Assembly: GCA_964017145.1 (NCBI GenBank)
Contig: OZ024844.1
Span: forward strand, 4,092,001 to 4,156,000
Reading direction: 5' to 3'
DNA length: 64,000 nucleotides
Source of the DNA: Agrocybe praecox
Taxonomy: Eukaryota; Basidiomycota; Agaricomycetes; Agaricales; Agrocybaceae
This document shows positions 33,246 through 44,631 of this stretch, piece by piece. A program made the translations under genes and the position numbers. Every line of letters starts with the position of its first letter. Position 1 is the first letter of the stretch. The notes under the pieces are model-generated. The model ran no database searches. It was not told the DNA's origin and saw only the letters and a program-made list of their open reading frames with translations.

Positions 33246-35772
33246 TTAGGATGGCTGCAATGGAGACCTACATCCAAACGATGTCGCAGAGCCAGAACTT
33301 TGGAAAATCTCTTTTATAGATTCCCCAGCACCCCACATTCCAAGACAGGCCATGGCCAAACCTCCCAAACAAATAATCAAATTGAACATCTTGAAAACAA
33401 CTCGTCCTCCAAATAATCCCTGAAGACAAATCATATATATCTTGCCTCTCAATCTGGAGTAGATGCTTGAAATGAACTTACCCTCTTCCAGCGACTCCAT
33501 TCTTTCCAGGTATCAACTCTGCCAGTAGCCCCACCTCCAGGGACATATGCCTTATCCGCCGCCATAGCATCGGTAATCACATCGTATCCCAAACGGAGGA
33601 GAGGAGGGAAGCTGTACGTGAATTGCATGATGGCGACCGCAGCGATTAGAGCGGTGATGGTTTGTACTTGAGGAATTGCAGATCCAACAATAAACGCTAC
33701 GCACACATCATTTCAATCAGTATATTTAAAACTGTGCTATGTGAATATTTATACTCACAAAGGACCCAGTAGACACAAACGAGGACTGATAATATAGTGT
33801 CAGGAACGCTCATCATGTAAACCATGTACCAAAGAGTACGTACTAGTCCAAATGATTCGACCTTTGGGAGTCATCAACCGTGGTCCATGCATCCAATCTT
33901 CAACGACATTTATATAGATGACCTCTAGTAGATTATGTTAGTCAATAACGAACGTCTTTCTCAGGAACTGAACTAACTGATTCCAATGTTTCCATACAAA
34001 CCAGCAGCAATAATACCCGTAATGAGTGAAAGTACGTTTCCTTAACGCGAGGAGTTAACTTCAATTGGCAATAATACATAGTCATAGGCATACCTAGAGT
34101 CTGCCAGGCGAATTTACTGACGCCTTGGTAGGCCAATGGTAGAGTATATTGTCCTTGGAACGCCTTTTTAGAGATATTTGTAAGTAATTTAATTGAATAT
34201 ATCAAATTGCCTGACTCACATATACAAAGGCACCGTATAGCAAATAGGCTGTGAAAATCAGTCCCTGGGCCATCGTCTAGAAGGACAAATATAACCATCG
34301 AAAGATTTCAACAGAGACCTTCGATAGAAAACTTACCATGCCCTTCCAAAAGTCCATCGGACGGCGCATTTCAGCCATCTGTTATCATCCAATGAGTGAG
34401 GCTCTAAATCTTTCAACATTTCTACCACCAACCATTTCCGGGAAGATCATCGCGCCTCCATATGCGAACACCATATTCATAATACCATTGACTTGGCTGA
34501 ATAAGGGTAACTTTCCAAATTTAGTAGTCATTACTGGACCGGAGGGAGCATTTGCGAGGGACGTCCCAGCTGCGGCGATGTTTGGTGGGCTGTGTGCAAC
34601 AAATCCCATGGATGTGAAAATGATGATCAGGTTGATCCTGGAGGGTCCCGATTGAGATGCATGGTAAACCTGATAGAATGTAAATATTACTCACCATACA
34701 GCACTGTTCGCTAGCCAACCATAATTCTATGCTATGAGGGTCAATACATGTACCCGAGTTACCATAGCTAACAAACCTTTAATGTGCGAATCTGGCCAAT
34801 CACCAACCCCACAATAATCCAGATGAGAATACACACAGAGAAACAGAGCTATTCGAATGGGTATCATAATGGGCACGATTAGCCGCTTCTTAACAATGAC
34901 CCTGAGATCGGATGCCATACCTTAAACTTCGCAATCTGTGAGAGAGCCTGACCGTTACTCAAGCAAATAGTAGCGACCTGTGTAAATATAAAACATGTGG
35001 TGAGAATGTGAAGTCCCATAAGTCTCGGTCTCCACGTACGTTCACGAGTAACTGGATACTCTGCAATACAGTGCACACATGCCGCGCAGTCCTGCCGAAG
35101 ATCCTCTCGGCTATGTCCCCGTACGTCTTGAGTGGGTATCTAGCAGAGTCTAAACGAATAAACAGCCTCCATAGAATTAATCCTGTATAGAGAGCCATGA
35201 CACCCACTAAAACAATTCTATCAGTAAGTTGAAAGTGCCACCCTTATAGGAAAACGACGTACTAACGAAATAGAGCACAATTCCTATAACGATAACTCAG
35301 CTCCAATTCATAATATGTGAAGAAACCTTCGCTTGAGCTCATACGGACCTGGTACCCATCCTACTTGAGAGATAGCAAACGGGGCATTGAAAGGGCCCAA
35401 GATGTCTGTCGTAATGAGATAAAATATTGACGCCCACGACGCCAGCCTCAAGGCCCTTGAGGCATTAGCCCTTTCTTGTTGATCCTCAGTCATAGGCGGA
35501 ACAACGACCTTCGAGACATCAACGTCCACATTCTGTCCTTTATGGCGGGAAAGACGAAGGAACCAATTATCCTTCTTCTCCACGGGCACTTCCCCAGGTT
35601 TGACCCCATCTTCTTCCAGCCTTTGTACTGCCGCGTAGAATAGATAGTCCTCGAAGACGGTGTTAGAATCTGTACTGAATGATGCTGTGGCACCGTCTTC
35701 CCCCTTCACAATGGATGAGCCATCACCCTTCTCCTTCTCGACGACGTGTGTTGCTTCAATGAACTCAGTCAT
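33246..35772 (-). CDS. AAAP-family amino acid transporter
   Basis: A multi-exon minus-strand gene with about ten to eleven membrane helices. The N-terminus is a long cytosolic, acidic stretch (MTEFIEATHVVEKEKGD). Helix 1 is SWASIFYLITTDILGPFNAPFA, the usual glycine/proline-containing first helix. Further blocks are SARYPLKTYGDIAERIFG, ATICLSNGQALSQ, MNMVFAYGGAMIFPEM, EMRRPMDFWKGM and SVPDTILSVLVCVYWVL. The last helices include LIICLGGLAMACLGMWGA. These fit the Aa_trans family (AVT/neutral amino acid permease type), a proton-coupled carrier of plasma or vacuolar membrane. Substrate is unknown. The frame is intact across introns. Confidence 0.85.
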
Positions 35773-36382
35773 AGTCAGGAGATTGTTATCCCCTACGAAG
35801 GAAAGTTTCGGTGGGAAATCGCAGGTCAGAATATCATTATCAGGCGGAGTACCTTATATGAGGCCAGCTAGAATCGAGCGATTACAAAAGAGCGTCCACA
35901 TGCTCTTATTTGACTCTAATATTAGCATAGACGTGTACTGTTTTTAAATGAACTTTACGTATTGCTCTTTATAATATCATACGTTACACTCCAAGGTTGA
36001 ACGATCCAAAAGATATAAATTTAGCTTGGTTGAATCTATCAATAGCACATTCCTCACGTATAAATAGATAACAATCTCTTACATACCGTGTCGGATAATG
36101 ATGACATGTATTTCCAGGATACTCCAGAAAGAGGTACTCTGAGTTCCCTTGCTCGCTGCGGAGCAGTTCCTTGATGACATTGGTGAGAAAGAACGTTATG
36201 ATTGTAATTGTAATTCTAATTATATTTCTAATATAGCATTCATAATGCCTGTATACGAAATGCCCGAACCTCGGATTACGCTGTGTCAATTCTGAATACG
36301 CCTCTACCGCGTAACACGTCTAAGATGTAGGAAATGTAAACGTAATTATTCTACGACAAAAAATATAAGTCACTATCGTGAG
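35773..36382. other. Intergenic spacer
   Basis: About 610 bp, AT-rich, with ATTCTAATTATATTTC-type low complexity near 36210. No gene seen. Confidence 0.5.
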
Positions 36383-38170
36383 TCAGAGTGGACGCCACAG
36401 CCCCATATCCATTTTCCTCCTCAACGAGAATAAACATGGCTCGCGATCCAGACATGGGTGCTCACCCAACACGCCCCATTTCCCATCCACTTTATCAACA
36501 GGAAGCTGCCCTACAAAACACCACTCGAGCGAAGGGAAAACCAAAGCATACGCACGCGCGACGTCTAGCATGCGTTCTGCGTGCCATTTCTCCCAAGCCA
36601 ACCTTCGCATTTGGAGTTGATGCGATACGACAAGATCGTATTCATGGCTCGTCCCGCGGTAAACAAACAGCTGAGACGGAGCAAGGTACTTTGATATATC
36701 AAGGTCTTCTGGCAACGATTTGGCTGCATAATAATCGCAGAACCTGGGTGCGAGGGGGTGCGCATCCGTGATGTATGTATCATGGGAAAATGCCACAGTG
36801 CGCAGTTGACGAAGGGGTGAGAGCGCGTCACGCACGACCTTGTGGTCAACTTCCCAGGTGCTTCGGAATCCTTGGTTACCCGCTGAGAGCCATAATTGAT
36901 GTAGAGTCGATATCGAACCTATAACGCGAAGACTTGCCTCTGGGAATGTCGACGCATCAGATACGAGATGAAGGGATGTCAATGAGGGAAATGTCGAAGC
37001 CAAAAGAGGAAGTAGCAGTTCGTCAATTATAACTTGAGGAATAGCGTGCGGAACATGCAAGCTTTCTAGTTGGGGATTCTCGAGCAGAAACACGTGAATG
37101 TCGGCATAAGATGAGTGGGTCGTGGTGTCTCGATTGACCCAGGAAAGATGCTTGAGAGAGAGAATATTTCCACGCGATCGCAGAAAATCACGAGCAGGGG
37201 AAGTTGCGGCCTCAATGGTTAGAGATCGGATTTGAGTATCCTTGCCGAGGAATAGGTGGAGGAATTTACTGTCGTCTAACGAAGTCATGCTCAGCGTCAA
37301 ATGGAGTAATTTCTTGAATGTGATGGTGGGATCGACGTATAATATATCATCTGAAACGTTCATTTTCCAAGTCAGTCGTTGTAAACCTGACGCTGCGAGA
37401 CGGAATATGTTGTCGAAAAATTGAATAACGCGCTCGGGTTTGTTGGGCGGGGGGAATTGCACTCGGAGAGAAAGTGTTTCGAGTTGAACAGTGCAATCGT
37501 CCAGCGAGAGGGTTATTTCTGGGTCCATGACGATCCCCCTCAGGTGTAAATTCCTGATATTCGTATTCTTGATCGAATTAAACAGTGGGGCCGAAAAGAA
37601 TGCAGGACCATCCCAATCTACAGTGATTAAATTATGGAAGGACGTGGAAATGGCCTTGTGGATGAAAGTCGCGTCGAGACACGCGAGGGAGGCGTCCGAA
37701 ACGTCACGATCCCGTGAAGGAACAAAGATGGTGTGGTTAGGGAAATTTTGCTGAGACTTTACCATATCCGGGTTGAGCGTGATGTTGAGCCGCCGGACGC
37801 AACGCTGGTGGTATTGGAACCGTTCAAGCTGTTCTTCGGGGGGTTTCGATTTGGAAGCGAAGTTTACCCGAACATCCTTGAACCGACTGAGAGATGCCAA
37901 ACGACGACAATCGTGGTCAACCAGGGCCAGTGCATTGAAGTCTTGGTGGGATAAGTACGTGGTAATATGAGGAAGGAGCTCCACTGGCAGTTTGAACGCG
38001 GGGAAATTTGAGGTCGTAACATGCCCTGCATGAACGCGGTCGAACGATAGAGGGCGTATGTCAAACATTTGAGATTGAAGTGGAGAAGGTGTGGCCTCAT
38101 TGAGGATGTCCACAAGGACGAAGGAGGTCATGACTTCTTGTAAGGGGGTGGAAAGGAGTGACAAGGGCAA
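36383..38170 (-). CDS. F-box protein, single exon
   Basis: An uninterrupted 595-codon frame. Near residue 60 it has the F-box pattern FKLPVELLPHITTYLSHQDFNAL, followed by a helical repeat-like region with regularly spaced leucines (LHLTLSMTSLDD, LTSLHLVSDAST), as in F-box proteins with degenerate leucine-rich repeats. Such proteins bind Skp1 and select substrates for SCF ubiquitin ligases; the target is unknown. An ATG at 38131 (MTSFVLVD) is an alternative start, since the first 13 residues are unremarkable. Mushroom genomes carry large expanded sets of this type. Confidence 0.8.
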   Translation of the reverse strand: MPLSLLSTPLQEVMTSFVLVDILNEATPSPLQSQMFDIRPLSFDRVHAGHVTTSNFPAFKLPVELLPHITTYLSHQDFNALALVDHDCRRLASLSRFKDVRVNFASKSKPPEEQLERFQYHQRCVRRLNITLNPDMVKSQQNFPNHTIFVPSRDRDVSDASLACLDATFIHKAISTSFHNLITVDWDGPAFFSAPLFNSIKNTNIRNLHLRGIVMDPEITLSLDDCTVQLETLSLRVQFPPPNKPERVIQFFDNIFRLAASGLQRLTWKMNVSDDILYVDPTITFKKLLHLTLSMTSLDDSKFLHLFLGKDTQIRSLTIEAATSPARDFLRSRGNILSLKHLSWVNRDTTTHSSYADIHVFLLENPQLESLHVPHAIPQVIIDELLLPLLASTFPSLTSLHLVSDASTFPEASLRVIGSISTLHQLWLSAGNQGFRSTWEVDHKVVRDALSPLRQLRTVAFSHDTYITDAHPLAPRFCDYYAAKSLPEDLDISKYLAPSQLFVYRGTSHEYDLVVSHQLQMRRLAWEKWHAERMLDVARAYALVFPSLEWCFVGQLPVDKVDGKWGVLGEHPCLDREPCLFSLRRKMDMGLWRPL

Positions 38171-38932
38171 AACATAAAAGTGGGTAGACTCACTTTTAAA
38201 GAACTTTTAAAAACAGGGTTGATCTCCTAAAGAAATAAATCACGTCAATCCCCGCCTCGTGTGTACGCCACCTAGGAGTCCGTCGTTTGATATCGTGAAT
38301 AGCGGGCGAGTACTGGAGGAGTAAATTAAAAGCGCTCAGTTAAAGGTGCATTGGATGCAGCTTGGTCGGTATTTTCGATAACAGGAACTCACCATTTGAG
38401 TGATTTAAAAAGTCGGTTCGAATGAGACCTTAGGCCTTAGTCGGGACTTCAGTCGGTACGTGACTGTTAGACATCGGGCATGCACAGTGTCTGACATGGT
38501 TATTTCTAGCAATCAGAACGTTGTCCGACAATGTGCGGTAAGCGTACAACATGCGGCATAGATGGACATCGTACTTGATTCATATGTAGCTTCTGGGCCC
38601 GACGGAGTTATTCGACGACGCGAAATGAGAGAAATAGAGCCGCAATTTATCATAAAAGTCCCAGGTGTCTGGCGTTTTGACCATGCGTGTTTCTCATATC
38701 TCGTGGTTTTGAGTGAAGCAAAAATTTATCTGCGACTTGTGAAAGTAAGATAAAGAAGAGCGAGAAGGAACATGGAACAGGAATTCGGAGTCGGTGTTCA
38801 AAGGTGCCACCTTCAAGAACTTCCGATATAAACATAAGCAACTAATAAAGATAAGATAAGCGTATGGAAGCTGTTATCCAAAGTGTAAATCATTGCTTTA
38901 TCCCGCGCTTACCATTCCTGTGCGTTACCACG
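38171..38932. other. Divergent intergenic region
   Basis: About 760 bp between the F-box and dehydrogenase genes. A 63-codon frame at 38562-38753 shows no family likeness. It probably carries both promoters. Confidence 0.5.
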
Positions 38933-40136
38933 ATGGCGACAGCAAGCTCCCGCACATATACTATCGCAGTTCTACCAGGAGATGGAATAGGAGTGGAGGT
39001 GATGCCTCCAGCTCTACGCTGCTTAGACGCTGCGGCGAAAGCTTTCGGTTTTCAACTCGAATATCGGCATTATCCTTGGGCATCTTGCACATACTACCAT
39101 CAGCATGGGAAGATGCTCCCAGACGACTGGAAAGACTTGCTCAAGGCATGCGATGCTATATATTTTGGTGCAGGTATGCACATTAACCTCTTTAATAATC
39201 GTTTGAGATGTGAAGGATCCTTTCTTCTCAGTGGGAGATCCAGCTACTGTACCCGATCACATTTCCTTGTGGGGCAGTCTTTTACTCTTCCGACGCGAGT
39301 TCGACCAGTACATAAACCTTCGACCTTGTCGACTCATCACAGGTGTAACATCTCCTCTTGCGAATCGGGATAACAAACCAATCGACTTTGTTACCGTTCG
39401 AGAAAACACGGAAGGCGAATACAGCTCCATAGGAGGTCGGATATTCGATGGAACGGATCGTGAAACAGTCATACAAAATACCATATTCACCAGAGTCGGC
39501 GTTGATCGCGTAGTTCGTTATGCATTTGAGCTAGCTCGAAGTCGACCCGCGAAGAAATTAACCTCAGCGACTAAATCAAATGGTATCTCAATTACGATGC
39601 CATATTGGGACGAACGCGTCGAGGCGATCAGCAAGGAATATCCAGACGTCAAAGTCGAGAAATACCACATCGACATCCTATGCGCACATTTCGTCCAAAG
39701 GCCCCACATCTTCGACGTCGTGGTCGGGTCTAACCTCTTTGGCGATATCCTGTCTGACTTGGGACCCGCCTGCACAGGCACGATTGGCATTGCGCCGTCC
39801 GGCAATCTAAATCCTACAGCTGGGAAACGCGGAGATAAGAATTGGATGCCAAGTTTATTTGAGCCTGTCCACGGAAGCGCGCCAGATATTTCGGGGAAGG
39901 GTATTGCGAACCCGGTGGGAATGATTTGGGCAGGACAAATGATGCTGGACCACCTTGGAGAAAAGGAGGCAGCTGATGCAATGATGCGTGCCATTGAAAA
40001 CGTACTGAAGAGGGCTAGGGAAGCACAGTTGAATGGAGAATCGGACTTGTTGACGCCAGATATGTTGGGAAATGGGACGACAGAAGGGCTTGGATCTGCC
40101 ATCGAGAAAGAAATTGAAGTGATTGGCAGAAAATAG
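38933..40136 (+). CDS. Tartrate dehydrogenase/decarboxylase-like enzyme (isopropylmalate dehydrogenase superfamily)
   Basis: Exons 38933-39173 and 39232-40136 join in phase 1 to about 381 residues. Motifs in order: TIAVLPGDGIGVEV, AIYFGA-VGDPATVPDH, SLWGSLLLFRREFDQYINLRP, FVTVRENTEGEYSSIGG, KSNGISITMPYWDERV, DVVVGSNLFGDILSDL, TIGIAPSGNLNP, LFEPVHGSAPDISGKGIANP. The VPDHISLWG variant and the absence of a leucine-pathway context favour tartrate or D-malate dehydrogenase over 3-isopropylmalate dehydrogenase. The enzyme would oxidise a 2-hydroxy-dicarboxylate with NAD and a divalent metal, with decarboxylation. ATG 38933 gives a cytosolic form. An ATG at 38864 upstream would add a 23-residue extension of uncertain meaning. 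Confidence 0.88.
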
Positions 40137-40254
40137 GAAACGTTAAAGTTAAAGTTAAAGTGACTACTAGGGTATGTCCGTAAATATATATTTTTATAAC
40201 TAAAATCGAGTTACATCATCTGGAACAATGTCAGAAAAGTTTCCTTTGAGGTCG

Positions 40255-40470
40255 TCATGTTGTGGGCGGGGCATAGTAAGGAGGTTCAATCGTAAAATCT
40301 TCGACTGATTGAGCTAGCGACGGAGACTCGGCTACACTGAAGTGTGTTATACGCTGCTGTAACTCTGACACGGAGAGCGTTGTTTGCATGGAGCTAAAAA
40401 TACTCGAGGATAGTTGCATCATCGCCCTGACATCATTCAGAACAAAATTAAACAAATAAATTATACCCAA
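40255..40470 (-). CDS. Possible last exon (or separate short ORF) with EPPYYAPP tail
   Basis: The frame ends FTIEPPYYAPPTT-stop and contains a short helical stretch (SVSELQQRITHF). PPYY (40273-40284) fits PPxY. It lies just downstream of the membrane-protein gene at 40474-41125, with an intron-like GTATAATTT...GTCAG (40439-about 40478) between them. The upstream frame stops at TAA before this intron, so joining needs a different donor. The PPxY-like tail, shared with the neighbours at 42184 and 22415, is why I think it belongs to that gene. Confidence 0.4.
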   Translation of the reverse strand: MGIIYLFNFVLNDVRAMMQLSSSIFSSMQTTLSVSELQQRITHFSVAESPSLAQSVEDFTIEPPYYAPPTT

Positions 40471-40473
40471 TTA

Positions 40474-41125
40474 TTATTCGGCCTCTGAATATCTTTCATA
40501 AATAGGCAGAAGCAGTGGTGCTCGAGATACAGGACGACCAGTGCGTACGGTCTTGGGTGGCAGAACTGAATTAATGGTGCTAGTACTGGTCCGTCGCGAC
40601 TCGCCAGTCTCAATAACCACCATCAGCCTTTCGTTCAGCTCCTCTATCCTCTCCTGATACTCGTGTTCGTCCTTCCTCAAAAGCTGGAGCTTGCGTATCT
40701 CCCACATCAGTGTCTGAACCTCGAGCATCTTATCTGCCAGAGTGAGACGGGCTCTTGGGCCTGTGGATAGTGTTTTTCGTCTCGAAACATCCAGTCTTTT
40801 AGGACGTAAATGCGCGCTTGGTGGTGATGCCAGAGGCGGTGGTCTTGGTGTCGGCTGAATTGTGACTCTTTTCTCGAAGGGGTCTACGAGAGATTCCAGA
40901 TCAGAGTCCATGGAGGTTACTCGCGTTCGAAGTTTCTTTAGATTAGGGTATTGCGTCATTGAATTTCCTGGAGGCCGGAGTTCAGTGTAAATGGTTTCAT
41001 TATTCTGCGAATACACACCCACTTCGTTTTCGATATAAATAGACTGATAATAAGAAGACACCGGAGGCACCTAGCATGACGGGAACCACAACGATGATGA
41101 TTATTGTTGATAAAATAAGAGTCAT
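40474..41125 (-). CDS. Single-pass membrane protein with cytosolic coiled coil
   Basis: Exon 1 (41023-41125) encodes MTLIL and a strong membrane helix (IIIIVVVPVMLGASGVFLLS) followed by YLYRKR. An 87-nt intron (40936-41022, GTGGGT...CTAAAG) joins in phase 1 to exon 2 (40474-40935). Exon 2 carries a Pro-rich section (RPPPLASPP), a KMLEVQTLMWEIRKLQLLRK coiled coil and a QERIEELNERL continuation, and ends YERYSEAE-stop. It matches the gene at 42184 in layout: helix, intron after the basic stop, Pro-rich linker, then a xxEVQxLMxEIxxL coil. The two are divergent paralogues about 1.06 kb apart. Function unknown. Confidence 0.65.
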
Positions 41126-42183
41126 GGATAAAGAGCGTAGGAAGTTGAAGGCGATGCGAAGATGGAGGCGAGACCAAGCAGGCTCTGAGTACCTAAGTTG
41201 ATCCAACATATTTAAGCAAACAAGAATATGTTTGACAATTGCTTGAAGTGTATGGAGGCTATGTTTTTTTTTGCTCACCCGCCAAGATCAGACGACAACA
41301 TAGTCGGGCTTAAGCTTACGACTGGACCTGCGTTACGTTGCGATCTCAACCTTGACGTTCGGTGGGTTATATATATAATGGGTACCTGGTGCTGGGGACC
41401 GTATGTGTATTTTTTTGACGTTTAGCGTGCATGCCGGATCAGAGACATTTTCCACCAATTGCACGCATTGGTTATGGACATAGGTAAATGAGCACCCGGC
41501 GTTCGTAGCACCTATGGCATTCAAGTGAAAATTATGACCATGAGTATCTATACAATTTCTCATTTCTACATACCGGGGTCCATTCCGAGCTTTACACTGG
41601 CTTGAGACAGACTCAGCCGCGGTCAACTAGTAATTGCTGGGGCTGAGGTTGGAAACCCTCGTGATGTATCCTAAGAAAGGAACATTTGAGGAACATAGAT
41701 GTCTGTTTCTCAACACGTTCTGTAGCAGACGCATTGTGTGGCGCACTGTTTGTTGCTCTTTCAACTGCCCCACCCTACTCTGCTTTCTGGTATAGAACGT
41801 GTCCTACAGAGCAATGTTCCGAGCAATTTTTTCTGCACGCGAATCGGAGACTGAAAATACAGACAACACCGGCATCATCAATATTTCCAAATGGAGAACA
41901 ATTCAAAGACCGCAGACGGGTACTGAGTCACCCGGGGAGCGGTCACAACGAGTCCACTAATTGGTGATTCACTCCTACCTCAACAGGGGCTATAGACTGG
42001 GCAATTAGGATAGGTTTACGAGCATACTAGGATGGTTGACAAACTGCATCTAGACCTATAAGTGTACATACACATTGACTCCCACATTCGTCGTGCCTGC
42101 ATCGCCTCTTCTATATATATATATAAGTAAGGGACGACGGACCAGACGTCCAAGTCCCGCATTCCACGCTTTCTCCACCCAAC
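41126..42183. other. Divergent intergenic region between paralogous membrane-protein genes
   Basis: About 1.06 kb. Short frames at 41333-41626 and 41686-41967 have no recognised motifs. It carries the two promoters, with a TATA-like run near 42111. Confidence 0.5.
42111..42126 (+). promoter_or_regulatory. TATA-like element of the 42184 gene
   Basis: TATATATATATAAG about 70 bp upstream of the ATG at 42184, a plausible TATA box position. Confidence 0.45.
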
Positions 42184-42917
42184 ATGAACAATGGCACAAA
42201 TCGTACTGGCCTCTATGTTGGAGCAATCGTTGCAGGAATTACCCTTATCTTGATCCTTAGTTGTGCGCGTCGGGCAAGTTACAGACGTACAGGTCAGTTT
42301 TCCGCATGTTGTTGTCTATATGCTGAGCATTCTCACGTTGATTTTCCCCAGTAAATCGGCCACCCATTGTCCTCGAGACGCCTCTGCATTCTCCGGTTCG
42401 CTATCAGACTGCAGCGTCGCTGAACAACCGTGCTGGTGCGCCCATTTTACCATTACACTCCGCGCAAACATGGACGCCGCCAGCTCCTCCCTATTCGCCA
42501 CCGACATCTCCACCACCACCTACCAACATTCCTATGCCGGCCCATTCCTACGCAACATCTCCTAGTTTCCCCGTTCCAGTCCATGCCCGCAACGATCCGC
42601 AAATGTTCTTCCCGATGCCTATGCCACCCCATTCTCCCGCTTCTCCAGCAGAGCCTGCACAGCGCGACAGCGTCCTTGTATCTCCGCAAAATACACCTAG
42701 CAACTTGGTCGATAGAATGCGCGAAGTACAGGGGTTGATGCTCGAGATACATCGATTGGAAAACGAACCAGACAACAGCGACAACAACGAGAAGATACAA
42801 GAGCTTCAGAAACGTGTCGCGCAGTTGAGCCGAATGGACGCGAACAATGCTGGGAATAACGTCAATTCCGCTTCCGATGTCAACGATCCGCCACCATATT
42901 TCCCTCCTCCGAAATGA
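42184..42917 (+). CDS. Single-pass membrane protein, Pro-rich, coiled coil, C-terminal PPPY
   Basis: Exons 42184-42292 and 42352-42917 join in phase 1 to about 224 residues. A short N-terminus (MNNGTNRTGLY) precedes one membrane helix (VGAIVAGITLILILSC) and the basic RRASYRRT. The cytosolic part is Pro-rich (PPAPPYSPPTSPPPP), then a coiled coil (REVQGLMLEIHRLEN, KIQELQKRVAQL), and ends NDPPPYFPPPK. The PPPY at 42888-42899 fits a WW-domain ligand. It is a divergent paralogue of the gene at 40474-41125. No signal peptide; topology is probably N-terminus outside. Not a family I can name. Confidence 0.75.
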
Positions 42918-44631
42918 CCCTTCGTTCTCTTCGCACCGTTCCGCGTTGCACAGGAGTGGTGCGGTTCAGGGTCCACATGCAGCGCTTCCTTCAACTTCGA
43001 TATTGAATCGATTGTGAAACTATGCCAAATTTCTTTACTTGGTCAAGGGCCCTTCGCCATGCACAAACAAATACCCAGGATGTAGCATATCTCACTGCGG
43101 CGAGAAAGATTCAAGCTCAGGTCTCTGCTAGGAGGAAACGGGCGCCAAGTTTGGGGCGGGGACCAGTAGGATCTTGTACCTTGTGATATTTTGTCGTCAT
43201 ACTTTCTTACTCTTGGCAGAAAAGGATGCTGGTGGGACCTGTTCGCGATCTGATGTATGTACCATCCTGTACTTGTATTTGCGTATAGTACTATGCGAAG
43301 GTATAGCACCACATTTTGAAAGTCGTTCAATTCTTAGCCTTTTCGTCCGTACTGCCTAGGTTTTGGTGTAAGTAATATTACACTCAGAGCTGCAGAATAT
43401 CACAGCTTTCCTATGCAGTGGTGTGAGTGACAAGGATTGGGGATGAACGTTGAGCATTGAAAATGACAAAAGTCAGGTCATCGTTTGCGACTTAAGAAAT
43501 AGCATCGGAAAATTCAAATTCGATTCTTGGCCAATTCTTGGCGGCTATTTTTAGTTCTCTTCCCAAGTCATCCACATTGGATATATACGTTGGGGACGGG
43601 CGAAGCAAGACTTTTTTCTTCTTCGACTCAGGTTTCATTGGTCGCGATAAAGCATCAGGATTACATATGTGCATTGCGAGCAAAGTTTTATTTATTATTA
43701 TTCCGTGGATTGCCTCCATTCAACGTCAAGTTGCGGACTTCTCACAGGTATGCACGAACTGGGTAAATTATACCACACAAAGTTTCCTATACCTATGCCT
43801 GATTTATCATTTCCGACACATATCTACTCCAGGAAAGCCGACACCTGCTGACACGCTAAGTATGTATGAACGTTTGAACGTCGGTGCCACATGCACAAAA
43901 CTCCGTTGGCTTAGTTTAGTTGCCTTCTCCACGACGCATAAGGGCCTTGAATATTATGTACGCGCATGACATTTGGTATGAATATTTATTTTATTTTCTA
44001 CTATCGCAATGCGTACATACTTATAGCTTTCCTTTCCTTTTTTTACCCAATCTTTACGTATCGTACCACAACACAGCCACACTTCTCGGCCCCCGGGGAA
44101 TCAAATTGAAACTGGCCCGCTGGCGATATCAAAATCTTGACAGGCTGTTTCGTTGATTGCGTCTTTCATCATGAATCAAGGAACATCTCCGAATTCCCCA
44201 CCGTCACCGTTCCTTGCCTTTGCTACACTTGCATAGAAACCGACCCAAGCGAATATCTTTACTGTCAGCTTCAGGTCTGGCTTCTGGTGCTGTAAAAATA
44301 CCCCACAGAGAAAATATACTTCCCAGACGTTATCTTCTCATGATTCTGGACCTATCTTTGTTGTTCTTGATCGCGCTGGTTGTCTGATATCTTTCTCAAC
44401 CTTTTCTATCTTTTATATTGGCTAGATGCTACCCCGAGAGTCAGGAGGTGTTGGCAACATCCGTATCAATATCATGTATGGGAAAGGTACAAATGTGTAC
44501 TTGACACTTTCTGCAGGGGCTCCCGACATCAAACATTGCTCTTTCTCTTTCATACATACGAGCTCGCTGGTGGAGTTGTCTGTGCCCGAGCGCGATACTT
44601 GGCTAGCCAGCCTACCACACTCTTTTGTACA
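42918..44631. other. Intergenic region with a weak minus-strand ORF
   Basis: About 1.7 kb. A 75-codon minus-strand frame at 43492-43719 ends IEFEFSDAIS-stop and looks like the C-terminus of a protein (ISNVDDLGRELKIAAKNW). I could not find convincing upstream exons, so it may be a relic. Otherwise this is probably 3' UTR of the 42184 gene and promoter/5' UTR of the 44632 gene. Confidence 0.4.

Noticed and set aside
39518..40102. 194-codon frame on the minus strand
   Set aside because: Antisense shadow of the strongly conserved dehydrogenase.
42479..42519. Possible alternative frames over the Pro-rich region of the 42184 gene
   Set aside because: The spliced frame with membrane helix and coil explains the region; the others lack starts or are antisense.
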